Positions 1 to 7,112 of a stretch of DNA of 22,101 nucleotides are shown in pieces; the stretch's first letter is position 1; each line of letters starts with the position of its first letter. Where the stretch lies: the IMG/VR virus record IMGVR_UViG_3300025138_000422, positions 1-22,101 of that record; one strand, written 5' to 3'. The notes beneath the pieces are model-generated. The model was not told where the DNA came from. It ran no database searches and saw only the letters and a program-made list of their open reading frames with translations. Made by a program: the position numbers and the translations under genes. The stretch is from a virus.

Positions 1-235
1 GAGTTGAAAGTTGACCAGAAGCATTGCTTCCTGCAATAAAAATATCTTGTGTTGTGCCGATGTTCCCACGCTTGAACCAGCCACTAAAAGTAAATGTTCT
101 ACGATTACTAGCGGACGCAGGAGTTCTAGTTAAATACTGAGCATCGTCATCGTTAAACTTTAACGACTGGTCAAGCAGATGCTTGTAAAAGCCTGTGCTT
201 ACTTCGCCTGAACCTGCTGCTTGAATTATACTCAT
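1..235 (-). CDS. Tail fibre-type protein with LamG/concanavalin-like domain (C-terminus cut by window edge)
   Basis: The reading frame starts at ATG 235 and is open to base 1, so only about 78 N-terminal residues are visible. They contain SLKFNDDDAQYLTRT followed by RRTFTFSGWFKRG. This is the usual entry of LamG/concanavalin-A-like beta-sandwich modules in phage receptor-binding proteins, where the W-x-K segment forms a core strand. A TAGGA ribosome binding site lies just before the start, nine bases after the stop of the preceding fibre gene. The role would be host surface binding at the tail tip. The domain call rests on recalled family patterns; a role as a carbohydrate binder is inference. 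Confidence 0.6.
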   Translation of the reverse strand, partial: MSIIQAAGSGEVSTGFYKHLLDQSLKFNDDDAQYLTRTPASASNRRTFTFSGWFKRGNIGTTQDIFIAGSNASGQLST

Positions 236-244
236 GGTTTATTC

Positions 245-1300
245 CTAAGTTAAGATAGCCGTAGCACCTACAAGAATTGTATTATTCCCACTAGCCGCAG
301 TTACATAATATGTCACAAAGTAAGTACCTGTTGCACTCAGCGCAGTTAAAATATCTGCATTGATAGCTACATCGTCATGTGCCTGTACTGTATGATTACT
401 ACCATTAACAAACTTAATGCAGCCTGATTGACCAGCGGCTGCGTTTGTAAAGGTCATCGTGACAGTTCCTGCGGTTGTCGTGGTGAAATTATTCCCTACT
501 GCTAAATCATAGGTCGCATCGTTTTCAGCGGTTATTGTACTGCCGATTGCTCTACCAACTACTGTAACATCATCCTTTACAGTCACAAGTAGGTTTTCAT
601 CTATGGCTAAGGCTGGCGTTGTGCCAACAGCAGACCCTTTACCAATAACCAGATCATCGACACTATCATCTAAACCAACGTAAAAATCTTGAGCGTTTCC
701 ATCGAATACAATTTTTGCATCTTCCGCTCCCGCATCACCTATAGTTAAGGTAGGAGTTGTGCCGTTCAGTAACGCGCCACCACTAACAGTCAGTAACCCG
801 CCAACAGCCGCATCATCCGTAACGGTAAGATCGTCTTGAACCTTTAGGTCAACAACATTTAAAGATGCAAAAGCATCAACAACAGCCGCACCCGATCCTG
901 CACCATCGAGATATACAACCTTAGTATCACCATTAGGTATGGTTATATTTGCACCAGACCCCTGACTAATTATGATGCTATACGGACCAGAGGCACCACT
1001 GTCCGTGGTAGCGTTTTCAATTATATGAACTCTGCTATTAGTGTTAGGACCAATAGTAATAGTACAGTTTGAGTCTAAAGCACCTGTATACTTAATATAC
1101 ATAGCCCTAGCTTGGTCTGTAGATCCATCAGCCACTGTGCTTGTATGAGTATTAGCATTTGTAGTTATGGCTTCTGTACCAAAGCCTAATGCTTCCCCGA
1201 TAAGCTCAAGGTTTGTATTGGTTGTAGTCCCCCAAGTACCAGAACCATCGCCAGTACCCAGTTCATTAAGTCTTAAATCATTTACATAGGTGCTTGCCAT
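245..1300 (-). CDS. Tail fibre-like structural protein
   Basis: This 351-residue protein is low in charge and rich in Thr, Ala, Gly, Val and Asp. It opens with TYVNDLRLNELGTGDGSGTWG, recalled from the N-terminus of marine phage fibre proteins. Residues about 150-250 are a run of short beta segments (LKVQDDLTVTDDAAVGG, LTIGDAGAEDAKIVFDG, LVIGKGSAVGT). Such segments are typical of trimeric fibre shafts in which strands alternate with Asp/Gly turns. It sits in the distal fibre block between a repeat protein and a lectin-like protein. AAGGA stands seven bases before ATG 1300. It is probably virion-attached, with the exact position on the tail unknown. Confidence 0.6.
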   Translation of the reverse strand: MASTYVNDLRLNELGTGDGSGTWGTTTNTNLELIGEALGFGTEAITTNANTHTSTVADGSTDQARAMYIKYTGALDSNCTITIGPNTNSRVHIIENATTDSGASGPYSIIISQGSGANITIPNGDTKVVYLDGAGSGAAVVDAFASLNVVDLKVQDDLTVTDDAAVGGLLTVSGGALLNGTTPTLTIGDAGAEDAKIVFDGNAQDFYVGLDDSVDDLVIGKGSAVGTTPALAIDENLLVTVKDDVTVVGRAIGSTITAENDATYDLAVGNNFTTTTAGTVTMTFTNAAAGQSGCIKFVNGSNHTVQAHDDVAINADILTALSATGTYFVTYYVTAASGNNTILVGATAILT

Positions 1301-1310
1301 TTTTCTGTCC

Positions 1311-1850
1311 TTACGCTGCTATATCTGTCCAGTTAGGTGTTTGTGAAACTGTTACACCAGCCCAGTTAGGTGTTTGTGATGGGATGATTGGTCTGTAAAG
1401 TATTTCTTCTCCCACCGCACCTGTTGCCGTAACCCCTGTTGGGAACACGCCTATTGACTGAATAGGGGCTATCGTTCCCGTGCCTAGAGTTGCAGTACCA
1501 GAAACCCCGGTTACCGCAAAAGTCGCTGCGGCTGTTACACTTACATTTCCTACCGCACCTGTTGCCGCTGCTCCTGTTGGAACTACCAATGATCCAGCGG
1601 TTACACTTTCACTTCCTAACGCGCTAGTCCCAGCTACACCAGTTACCGCAAAAACAGCCGAGGCATCTGAAGTTACATTTCCTACCGCACCTGTTGCAGT
1701 AACTCCTGTAACTGTAAAAACAGACGAAGCATCTGAAGTTACACTACCTGCCGTTCCTGTTGCTTGTACGCCAGTAACTGAAACAGTAAGAATAGTGCCC
1801 CAAGCACCTTCTCCCCAAGTTCCTCGTCCCCAGCCAGCAATAAGAGCCAT
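1311..1850 (-). CDS. Virion-type protein made of 22-residue VTGVxATGAVG repeats
   Basis: This 179-residue protein has three parts. Residues 1-24 are Trp/Gly-rich (GWGRGTWGEGAWG). From residue 25 to about 150 there are four tandem 22-residue units, one of 24 and one partial. Each begins like VTGVTATGAVGNVTSDAS. The C-terminus carries two copies of SQTPNW about ten residues apart, ending in TDIAA. There is almost no Lys or Arg. The repeats predict an extended beta structure such as a fibre or a surface spike. The same VTGVSATGSIGTVTASG module occurs in the cupredoxin-domain protein at 4135-4866. GAGG lies eight bases before ATG 1850. Function is unknown; a virion surface role is inferred from position and composition. 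Confidence 0.6.
   Translation of the reverse strand: MALIAGWGRGTWGEGAWGTILTVSVTGVQATGTAGSVTSDASSVFTVTGVTATGAVGNVTSDASAVFAVTGVAGTSALGSESVTAGSLVVPTGAAATGAVGNVSVTAAATFAVTGVSGTATLGTGTIAPIQSIGVFPTGVTATGAVGEEILYRPIIPSQTPNWAGVTVSQTPNWTDIAA
1401..1778 (-). repeat. Tandem coding repeats, about 66 bases per unit
   Basis: These bases encode repeat residues 25-150 of the protein starting at 1850. At least two adjacent units are also close at DNA level: 1648-1677 and 1714-1743 are 30-base segments, exactly 66 bases apart, differing at few positions. This points to recent unit duplication rather than only protein-level constraint. The antisense open frame on the plus strand is a by-product of the repeat composition. 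Confidence 0.75.
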
Positions 1851-1862
1851 AGATCTACCTCA

Positions 1863-2315
1863 TCAGGCTATTCGTATAATAGCATTACTCGCATCTGCCG
1901 TAGGGAACTGAACTGTAAAGGTTCCAGAAGTAGATGTCTTATTAGAACTAAAATCTAGTACAGCTACAGCTTTGTCACTGTTAGTATCGTTGTATATCAA
2001 CGCACCCATCGCCGTAATACTAGCTGTAGTAAAGCTGATGTCTGCAAAATCAGTCAATGCTGTCGTGCCAGAAGTGGTTGGAGCAACTTTAGTAAGAGTA
2101 CCACCACCCGCCGTGTAAGAGCCGCTGTTGGCTACTTCACCTGTGGTAGTATAAGCTGTCGTTGCTGCGCCAAGAGTAGCTGTGGTGCTAGACTTACCGC
2201 CGCCACCCTCTGCATAAAGAGCCAGCTTAAAAGCATTACCGTTTGTTGCGAAATTGTGTGTACCTAACATAAGCTCTTGCTTAAATGCTGTACACATTGC
2301 TTGTGCGATTGCCAT
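1863..2315 (-). CDS. Conserved phage virion-type protein (tail/neck region)
   Basis: This 150-residue protein starts MAIAQAMCTAFKQELMLG and continues with HNF...FKLALYAEG. It ends DFSSNKTSTSGTFTVQFP followed by DASNAIIRIA. This pattern is recalled from many marine phage structural clusters, where it lies among tail and fibre genes. It appears to be one mostly beta domain rich in Thr, Ala and Gly, with no signal peptide or membrane segment. The start overlaps the preceding stop (TAATG at 2315), implying translational coupling. The specific role is not known; a small tail or neck component is the best inference. Confidence 0.55.
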   Translation of the reverse strand: MAIAQAMCTAFKQELMLGTHNFATNGNAFKLALYAEGGGGKSSTTATLGAATTAYTTTGEVANSGSYTAGGGTLTKVAPTTSGTTALTDFADISFTTASITAMGALIYNDTNSDKAVAVLDFSSNKTSTSGTFTVQFPTADASNAIIRIA

Positions 2316-2602
2316 TACAGTCTCCCGATAGCTTTTGCTAGTTCCAATTGACCAGCATCACGAACTTTAGCGCAAATACTAGCACGTTCTTCCTTTCTAG
2401 CCAACTCTATATAGTGTTGTGCTAGGTTTCTAACTCTATCCTGAAAAGCCTCCGCCTGCAATCTGATGGGTTCTGGTGCCTCATCCGATATGTAAATAAG
2501 CTTACTAGCCAGCATATCAGCTATCTGATCATTAGACAGTCCACCATTGTCAGACGTTACAATGTTGACTGCTCCTACAGTTCCTACACTTAAATCAAAC
2601 AT
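2315..2602 (-). CDS. Small conserved helical phage protein, unknown function
   Basis: From ATG 2602 this is a 95-residue protein beginning MFDLSVGTVGAVNIVTSDNG. Residues about 25-95 are helical and charged, with LSNDQIADMLASKLIYIS and FQDRVRNLAQHYIELARKEE. It ends in GQLELAKAIGRL. I recall this small protein from many phage tail clusters, but it has no assigned function. I chose ATG 2602 over the upstream in-frame ATG 2617. The later start has GGAAGG eight bases upstream, whereas the earlier one has no ribosome binding site and deepens the overlap with the gene before it. ATG 2602 still overlaps the end of that gene by eight bases. Confidence 0.6.
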   Translation of the reverse strand: MFDLSVGTVGAVNIVTSDNGGLSNDQIADMLASKLIYISDEAPEPIRLQAEAFQDRVRNLAQHYIELARKEERASICAKVRDAGQLELAKAIGRL

Positions 2603-3272
2603 GATCGTGCCTTCCAAATATAATGGGATCGCTTTCTTTTGGTTCAGGCGGCTGTATCTTTGACTGCTTCGTTATTAGAAGACTACCGTTTTCAACCGTC
2701 TGTACTAATGGATCCTCCAGTCTATGATACCCATACAGCTTCTCATTGTCTGGGACATTGGTATCCATTAGTCCGGATCGATGCGCTATCTCTATCTTTA
2801 TGCCTTTGGAAATTGCTGTAGCGCACCAGAACTCTACACAAGCTCTTCCAGACTCAGCCATATTGACGTTTTTGTATGTGAAATCTATGCCAAACAAGCA
2901 TATCTTCGTTACTTTCTTCCATATTGCATAAGCAATGGCGTATGCAACTGTGTTGTTAAAGTAACATAAACCCGTATCCTTCGCGACTTCTTCCAAAGGA
3001 TATAGCTCAACTGCCGGAAAATCTGCGTGTTTAATACAGGAATAGATTGGTCTTGTATTCTTGGCAAGAAACTCTCTTGCAACACCAGTCTGTGTGCCTG
3101 CGTTTTCTGTATTCAAAAATCTTGTAACCGGATCCATCATAAACGTCCTGTCAACGTGTATGATTGCCCCTATACAATTTATTCCCCAAACTTCGTCAAA
3201 ATCCTGAGAAGCAACTCTTGCTGAAATATAGTCCGCATAGCTTCCCCCTAAACCCACTATTGCTATTTTCAT
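2595..3272 (-). CDS. MptE/DUF115-like Rossmann-fold protein, possible glycan-modifying enzyme
   Basis: This 225-residue protein starts MKIAIVGLGGSYADYI, a Rossmann-like beta-turn-helix. Residues 105-116 read FNNTVAYAIAYA, 126-133 LFGIDFTY and 141-149 SGRACVEFW. The series 'NT-x-A-x(2)-A then strand then G-x-D-F' resembles the C-terminal motif of the DUF115/MptE-like and sialyltransferase-like proteins found in phages and in surface glycan loci. In phages it could modify a nucleotide, a sugar or a virion glycan; the substrate is unknown. It lies inside the tail gene block with an ATGA overlap at its start. The family assignment is from motif memory only. Confidence 0.5.
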   Translation of the reverse strand: MKIAIVGLGGSYADYISARVASQDFDEVWGINCIGAIIHVDRTFMMDPVTRFLNTENAGTQTGVAREFLAKNTRPIYSCIKHADFPAVELYPLEEVAKDTGLCYFNNTVAYAIAYAIWKKVTKICLFGIDFTYKNVNMAESGRACVEFWCATAISKGIKIEIAHRSGLMDTNVPDNEKLYGYHRLEDPLVQTVENGSLLITKQSKIQPPEPKESDPIIFGRHDHV

Positions 3273-4138
3273 GTTCTAGCCCTGTCTGGTAGCCCCCTTC
3301 TGTACGCATCTGTATTTTCTCGAGCCTCTGCGTAATCTTTCAACCTAGATAACGCCTCCAAAAATCTTTCGCTATACAACTTCATGACATCTGGCTCCCC
3401 TTTCATGTAGATATATGCCTCTACAAGACTGCCAAATAGTATAGCGTTTGGAGCGTTCTCACTAATCCACGTTTTAGTAGTGTCAGCAGAAGTAGACACA
3501 ACCACACCCGTGGCACCACTTGTTCCTCCGGTTACTGTCTCACCCACAGTAAATGTTCCGGTAGGAATGGTAACAATAATTTGTCCAGTTGCCGTAGCTG
3601 TATTGATTGCAACAGAGTTTATGGTCGTGCTTTCTGCGCTGGTTCCACCTGTTATAGTTTCATTATTAACAAAAGTTCCAGCCACGTTACTCACAATTAA
3701 AGTAAACTTACTATCAGTTAAACTAACTGGACGATAGTAGTAATGGAGTTCCGACACATAGTTTGAGTTTGGTGTAGGAGCCAGTATAAAATTTTGGTAA
3801 TCATACTTAGCGTAGTACAGCGGAACACCTGTTGTAGCAGAGTTTGGTGTGTACTCCTGAACGTAGTTAACATCTTTTTGTTGCAAAAACTGTTTGGAGC
3901 TAGAGACCTCGATAGACAAAGAGAATGTGGCAAGATAATCCGCCGGAACAGCCAGAAACTCATTACTAGCTGTCATCGCTCCAGAGACATTCTTTCTAAA
4001 AAGCTCTAGATCTACGCTGGTGAATATACGTTCTTCAGCACTTTTGATAAATCTATCGAGATTTGAAACAAAAGTTGTCTCGTTGTTGTCAACGTAGTTC
4101 TGTATTGCAGACTTTAACTGTGTGTATGTATAGCTCAT
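3269..4138 (-). CDS. Head-tail adaptor-like protein with inserted beta repeat domain
   Basis: This 289-residue protein has a helical N-terminus (YTQLKSAIQNYVDNNETTF, then FIKSAEERIF and LELFRKN). A beta section follows ending in APTPNSNYVSELHYYYRP, and a helical C-terminus has EAYIYMKGEPDVMKLYSERF. This layout matches the phage adaptor proteins that dock under the portal, recalled from marine phages with portal and neck genes. Residues about 145-222 look inserted. They carry two copies of a GTF-x(2)-(N/G)E-(T/V)-(I/V)-TGGTS motif (154-166 and 194-206), a module seen in other viral structural proteins. The insert probably faces outward. It shares ATGA overlaps with both neighbours. Confidence 0.55.
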   Translation of the reverse strand: MSYTYTQLKSAIQNYVDNNETTFVSNLDRFIKSAEERIFTSVDLELFRKNVSGAMTASNEFLAVPADYLATFSLSIEVSSSKQFLQQKDVNYVQEYTPNSATTGVPLYYAKYDYQNFILAPTPNSNYVSELHYYYRPVSLTDSKFTLIVSNVAGTFVNNETITGGTSAESTTINSVAINTATATGQIIVTIPTGTFTVGETVTGGTSGATGVVVSTSADTTKTWISENAPNAILFGSLVEAYIYMKGEPDVMKLYSERFLEALSRLKDYAEARENTDAYRRGLPDRART

Positions 4139-4866
4139 GGTGTGTTCGCCGTTCCGCCCATACCACTATGGTTTGTGCAATAATAATACAGTGTTGGTGC
4201 TCCAGAGGCCACTGTTATTTGAGTATATGCTCCTGAAGAGCCGGGAGTCCCGTTAGTGGTAACTCCTGTTGTATACTCAGAACCACCACTGTGAGTTCCG
4301 CCAGAAGTTGTAGAAAATCTTAATGGATGACCAGAGTTACTACTGTCAGATTGATCAAAACGATAAGTGCTACCTTCTGAAAGATTGACCGTAGCTTGTC
4401 TAGAACCATCAAGATAATATTTATTAGCCCCATAATAAGAAGCAACTGTAACAGTATATGTAGCAGCTATGGATGTTCCCGTGCCTGACGCTGTAACTGT
4501 TCCTATAGAACCTGTTGCGGAAACACCTGTAACACCTTCAGTGACAGGAGTATGAACATCTCCTCCAAAAGTAACATCACCAACAAGACCCACAGCTATA
4601 GGTATGAGCGCATATTCAAAAGTCTCTGTGCTAAAAGACGGAAATCTAACCGTCACTGGTATTGTATCATTTCTTGGTCTTGGTTCAAATAATGCCTGTG
4701 GGTCCGACCCTGTATGCGTCTGAGTCAACTGTGGATGCTTGGGTTCGTATTCGTCGGGACCTACTTTCATCCCGTTCCACTCAGTCATCATTTCAGACAA
4801 GCGATATCTAAAGCCAGATCTGTCTGAAAAACCCCATGCTTTCTTGCCAGACGCATACCGAGCCAT
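4135..4866 (-). CDS. Virion-type protein with C-terminal cupredoxin-like domain
   Basis: This 243-residue protein has three modules. Residues 1-75 (ARYASGKKAWGFSDRSGFRY, then EMMTEWNGMKVGPDEYE) are a conserved N-terminus recalled from marine phages. Residues 88-130 carry a VTGVSATGSIGTV repeat like that in the gene at 1311-1850. Residues 135-240 are a beta domain with His180 in SGHPLRF, then Cys230, His233 and Met236 in YYYCTNHSGMGG. His followed by C-x2-H-x2-M is the type-1 copper ligand set of amicyanin. This domain type is known from cyanophage and algal virus virion proteins; copper binding here is inference. The gene lies between two adaptor-like genes, so it is probably a neck or head-surface component. 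Confidence 0.65.
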   Translation of the reverse strand: MARYASGKKAWGFSDRSGFRYRLSEMMTEWNGMKVGPDEYEPKHPQLTQTHTGSDPQALFEPRPRNDTIPVTVRFPSFSTETFEYALIPIAVGLVGDVTFGGDVHTPVTEGVTGVSATGSIGTVTASGTGTSIAATYTVTVASYYGANKYYLDGSRQATVNLSEGSTYRFDQSDSSNSGHPLRFSTTSGGTHSGGSEYTTGVTTNGTPGSSGAYTQITVASGAPTLYYYCTNHSGMGGTANTP

Positions 4867-5537
4867 TAGTTAACTCTTAGATACTGTATACTAGGCTGCA
4901 ACTTCAAAGACACACGATCTTCGTCCTCGTCTGCGGCACGTTGAAACTCTTCTTCATACACAGTTTTTAACAGTTGAACTCTGTCTGGAGCTTTCTTCAT
5001 AGCAATGTAGTAAGCAAGACCCGCAACCATGCACGGCAAAAACCTGAACGGAGTATCGGCTGTGTTTACTAGTGTATCCACATCCTGAATCCTGTTTACA
5101 TAGTAATATACAAGACTATCCGTAGAGCTATCTGGAGTAGGCCATAAGGTTAGTGTAGGCGTTGTAGACCTGTTGAAAAAAAACTGACTAGGTGTCCCTG
5201 TCGTTGTTTTATTAGGTATACTAAGATACTGACTTCTAGAAATCCTACTAACATCCCTATCTACGCCACTACTATCACGAAGAACCACCTCAAGTATGTC
5301 GGTGTATGCAGTGGTAAAGGTATACGTCGCGGTTCCAGAGGTTAATGCTTGAGTGGCCTGAGTCACCGTCCAGAGATTCAGCCCTCTGTTTGCCCAATCA
5401 GCAAACATGAGATTCAAAGAACGTCTGGCGGTCTTAGTGTCATACCCAGTACGAACCTCGAGTCCACATCTTTCGTATGCTTCCTCGATGATTTCCGCTA
5501 CATCAATGTCAAAATCTCTGGATCCTGACGTTGCCAT
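4866..5537 (-). CDS. Head-tail connector/adaptor-like protein (tail tubular A or gp4-type)
   Basis: This 223-residue protein begins with a helical region (FDIDVAEIIEEAYERCGLE). It continues LNLMFADWANRGLNLWTV, a motif I recall from marine phage neck proteins. A middle beta part ends in LTLWPTPDSSTDSLVYYYV. The C-terminus PFRFLPCMVAGLAYYIAMKK and a final helix fit the helical adaptor fold of T7 gp11 and P22 gp4. It would attach below the portal ring and link head to tail. The size is close to T7 gp11 (about 196 aa). It begins with a TAATG junction and ends with another. The assignment is by pattern and context, not by a search. Confidence 0.55.
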   Translation of the reverse strand: MATSGSRDFDIDVAEIIEEAYERCGLEVRTGYDTKTARRSLNLMFADWANRGLNLWTVTQATQALTSGTATYTFTTAYTDILEVVLRDSSGVDRDVSRISRSQYLSIPNKTTTGTPSQFFFNRSTTPTLTLWPTPDSSTDSLVYYYVNRIQDVDTLVNTADTPFRFLPCMVAGLAYYIAMKKAPDRVQLLKTVYEEEFQRAADEDEDRVSLKLQPSIQYLRVN

Positions 5538-5698
5538 TACTTCATCCTAACTTTGCCGCCACGCATCATTTTCTTTTGAACACCGCCGCCACGCATACGC
5601 TTCATGGCTTTTTTAGCAGCACCACCACCCATCATTTTCTTAGCTACAACTTTACCGCCGCCTTTACGTTTCATAACTTGTTTTTTTGCGCCTGCCAT
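5537..5698 (-). CDS. 53-aa Lys/Arg- and GGG-rich repeat peptide
   Basis: ATG 5698 to TAA 5537 encodes 53 residues. The peptide is built from four short units of basic residues followed by Gly runs: MKRKGGGKVV, MMGGGAAKKAM, MRGGGVQKKM and MRGGKVRMK. It has almost no acidic residues. It overlaps the end of the gene before it by 35 bases and ends in TAATG with the adaptor gene. AAGGAAA lies about ten bases upstream. The stretch is too short for common gene callers, but coupling on both sides and the same Lys/GG style as its neighbours support it as real. It could bind DNA or acidic capsid surfaces; no function is known. Confidence 0.6.
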   Translation of the reverse strand: MAGAKKQVMKRKGGGKVVAKKMMGGGAAKKAMKRMRGGGVQKKMMRGGKVRMK

Positions 5699-6152
5699 TT
5701 TCTCGTTTCCTTCTTCTGGTTAGAATTAAATTGAGATAATCTTCTTTATTGTAGTTCTTATAGTATCCTGTCTTCTCTAGTATCTTACTCGCATCATCAA
5801 GCTCTGACAATCTTTGTATAAAAACCATGCTAAAATCAGTTTGAAAAGATAAAAGCCACAAGTCTAGATTATTACAGGCAAACCATTCGTTCATAGCTAT
5901 GCAAGCGGCTTCTACTTCTTCGTATGTTTGACTGGGTTCCTCTTCCAAACAGATTATAACAGAGTGTTTCTTACTAAAGTTCTTACACTGTACAGCCACA
6001 GTCTCCCATAGATCCTGCCTGCTAACACACTCAACAACTCTTAGCCTGTCATCTATCAAGGCTTTTTTAGCAAAAGGACAAGGTGCGTATCCTATGTCCG
6101 GGTCTACCACACTCAGATCATTGTGAACCCACTCCTCTATGAGTTCACGCAT
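5664..6152 (-). CDS. Conserved phage protein with CPFA motif, unknown function
   Basis: This is a 162-residue globular alpha/beta protein. The N-terminus reads LIEEWVHNDLSVVDPDIGYA, followed by PCPFAKKALIDDRLRVVE. The middle has KKHSVIICLEEEPSQTYEE and EAACIAMNEWFACNNLDLWL. The end is basic (RRRKRENGRRKK) and overlaps the next gene by 35 bases. The CPFA segment near the start recalls DUF1415-type proteins, but that link is weak. It is the only clearly globular protein in the small-gene cluster, so it may be an enzyme or adaptor that acts with the basic peptides. Its Cys residues could be catalytic or bind metal. Confidence 0.5.
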   Translation of the reverse strand: MRELIEEWVHNDLSVVDPDIGYAPCPFAKKALIDDRLRVVECVSRQDLWETVAVQCKNFSKKHSVIICLEEEPSQTYEEVEAACIAMNEWFACNNLDLWLLSFQTDFSMVFIQRLSELDDASKILEKTGYYKNYNKEDYLNLILTRRRKRENGRRKKTSYET

Positions 6153-6153
6153 C

Positions 6154-6333
6154 TTACTTCTTTCTGGTAGGCATATTCATAGCGCCAGCTTCTAACTTAC
6201 GAGGAGCGCACATAAACTTACCTTTTTTTGCTTTCACCGTGCCTCCTGCTTTTTTAAATCCCATGTTATTACGAACGGAGGTAGGCAACATTGAAAGTCC
6301 TTTGCCTTGGTTTCCTGCTGGAACATCTTTCAT
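6154..6333 (-). CDS. 59-aa basic peptide, unknown function
   Basis: ATG 6333 to TAA 6154 encodes a 59-residue basic peptide. It begins MKDVPAGNQGKGLSMLP, has FKKAGGTVKAKKGKFMCAP in the middle and ends MNMPTRKK. It has one Cys (C42) and the AGGT-VKAKKG pattern typical of this cluster. Its start overlaps the preceding stop as ATGA, and one base separates its stop from the next ATG. It is below the usual length cut-off and easily missed. The junctions, composition and absence of any competing gene support it. A role in the virion is inference. Confidence 0.6.
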   Translation of the reverse strand: MKDVPAGNQGKGLSMLPTSVRNNMGFKKAGGTVKAKKGKFMCAPRKLEAGAMNMPTRKK

Positions 6334-6608
6334 TTCTTTTTCCTCTTCAAAGATTTTACACGCCGTGGCTTACCTGCTGGCTGACCAATTCTTTTCTTCT
6401 GAGCTATTCTACTACGCTTTTCAGCGGCTGTCATTTCGCTCCCTGTTTTGGGGGTTTTAGAACTAACCCGCTTGGAGGGGCGGCAATATGGAGTACCCCG
6501 TTTTTCTCCCTTGCGACGGCCACACGGCTTCCCCGTGCTCTGATCCGTCCACTTCTCTTTGAACCACCTCTTGAGCGCCAGCCCACTTTTGGTTTTCCTT
6601 ACCGCCAT
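6330..6608 (-). CDS. 92-aa basic protein with KRWFKEKW and two-Cys CGRRK/YCRPSKR motifs
   Basis: The protein starts MAVRKTKSGLALKRWFKEKW and carries TGKPCGRRKGEKRGTPYCRPSKR at 25-47. Cys29 and Cys42 lie among many Arg and Lys residues. After VSSKTPKTGSEMTAAEKRSR comes a basic tail ending KSLKRKKK. The order KWFkEkW, CGR, CRPSKR, then 'TP-x-T-x(2)-EM' is conserved in marine phages and in some large algal viruses, as I recall; it resembles DUF5872-type proteins. The two Cys could coordinate a metal or cross-link in virions. Binding to nucleic acid is plausible from composition. The start directly abuts the preceding stop (TAA ATG). Confidence 0.65.
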   Translation of the reverse strand: MAVRKTKSGLALKRWFKEKWTDQSTGKPCGRRKGEKRGTPYCRPSKRVSSKTPKTGSEMTAAEKRSRIAQKKRIGQPAGKPRRVKSLKRKKK

Positions 6609-7106
6609 TTATAAACCCATTGCCTTTGCTACACTGACCATCAAGAAAACAAACAAACCTAACGCTATAACAATGACTGATCCAATAAGCACAGCTTGCT
6701 TCATTGTTTCCTCAAACTCTCTAGCCTCTTGTATCTTCTTACGCCTAGCCACTGCGGCAGCCTCTTTTGCTTCTCGTATACGTCTTGCTCTTTCAGCCAC
6801 AATACTAGCCCATGTTCCATGACCAAATCGCATGTCAACCATAGAGGCTATTTCCTGCATTTGTTCTTTCGCCAGCTTCGCATCTATAACCTCCTGCGCT
6901 ACTGACTTAATACCAAACTGATCTCCTACACCTATGCCGGAATTCTTGTTGCGTTTTTTCTGTACTTGGCTCTCACCCTCGAACAGATTGTCAATAAAGC
7001 CTGCTATATCCCCCACATCGTTGGCTGTGCTAATAGCACCTTTGATACCATCAACAGCGGATTTGAATAAGGCTATGCCAGCTAACGCTGTTGATATGGG
7101 TTCCAT
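6609..7106 (-). CDS. Helical protein with C-terminal membrane segment
   Basis: This 165-residue protein has a hydrophobic small-residue N-terminus (ISTALAGIALFKSAVDGIKG). A charged helical middle has KLAKEQMQEIASMVDMRFG, then WASIVAERARRIREAKEAAA. One strong membrane segment lies near the end (138-160, AVLIGSVIVIALGLFVFLM). I recall a family with this layout from marine phage structural clusters, with no known function. It might be an ejected protein that inserts into the inner membrane or a lysis accessory. It lies between two of the basic Cys proteins. TAGGA lies a few bases before the start. Confidence 0.55.
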   Translation of the reverse strand: MEPISTALAGIALFKSAVDGIKGAISTANDVGDIAGFIDNLFEGESQVQKKRNKNSGIGVGDQFGIKSVAQEVIDAKLAKEQMQEIASMVDMRFGHGTWASIVAERARRIREAKEAAAVARRKKIQEAREFEETMKQAVLIGSVIVIALGLFVFLMVSVAKAMGL

Positions 7107-7112
7107 TTTTTC

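Noticed and set aside
1480-1911. 143-aa plus-strand open frame, Pro/Ala/Val repeats
   Set aside because: It is antisense to the repeat protein; its repeats mirror the 66-base coding repeats and it has no convincing ribosome binding site or family.
2315-2617. Start at ATG 2617 for the small helical protein
   Set aside because: No ribosome binding site and a longer overlap with the gene before it; ATG 2602 has GGAAGG at good distance.
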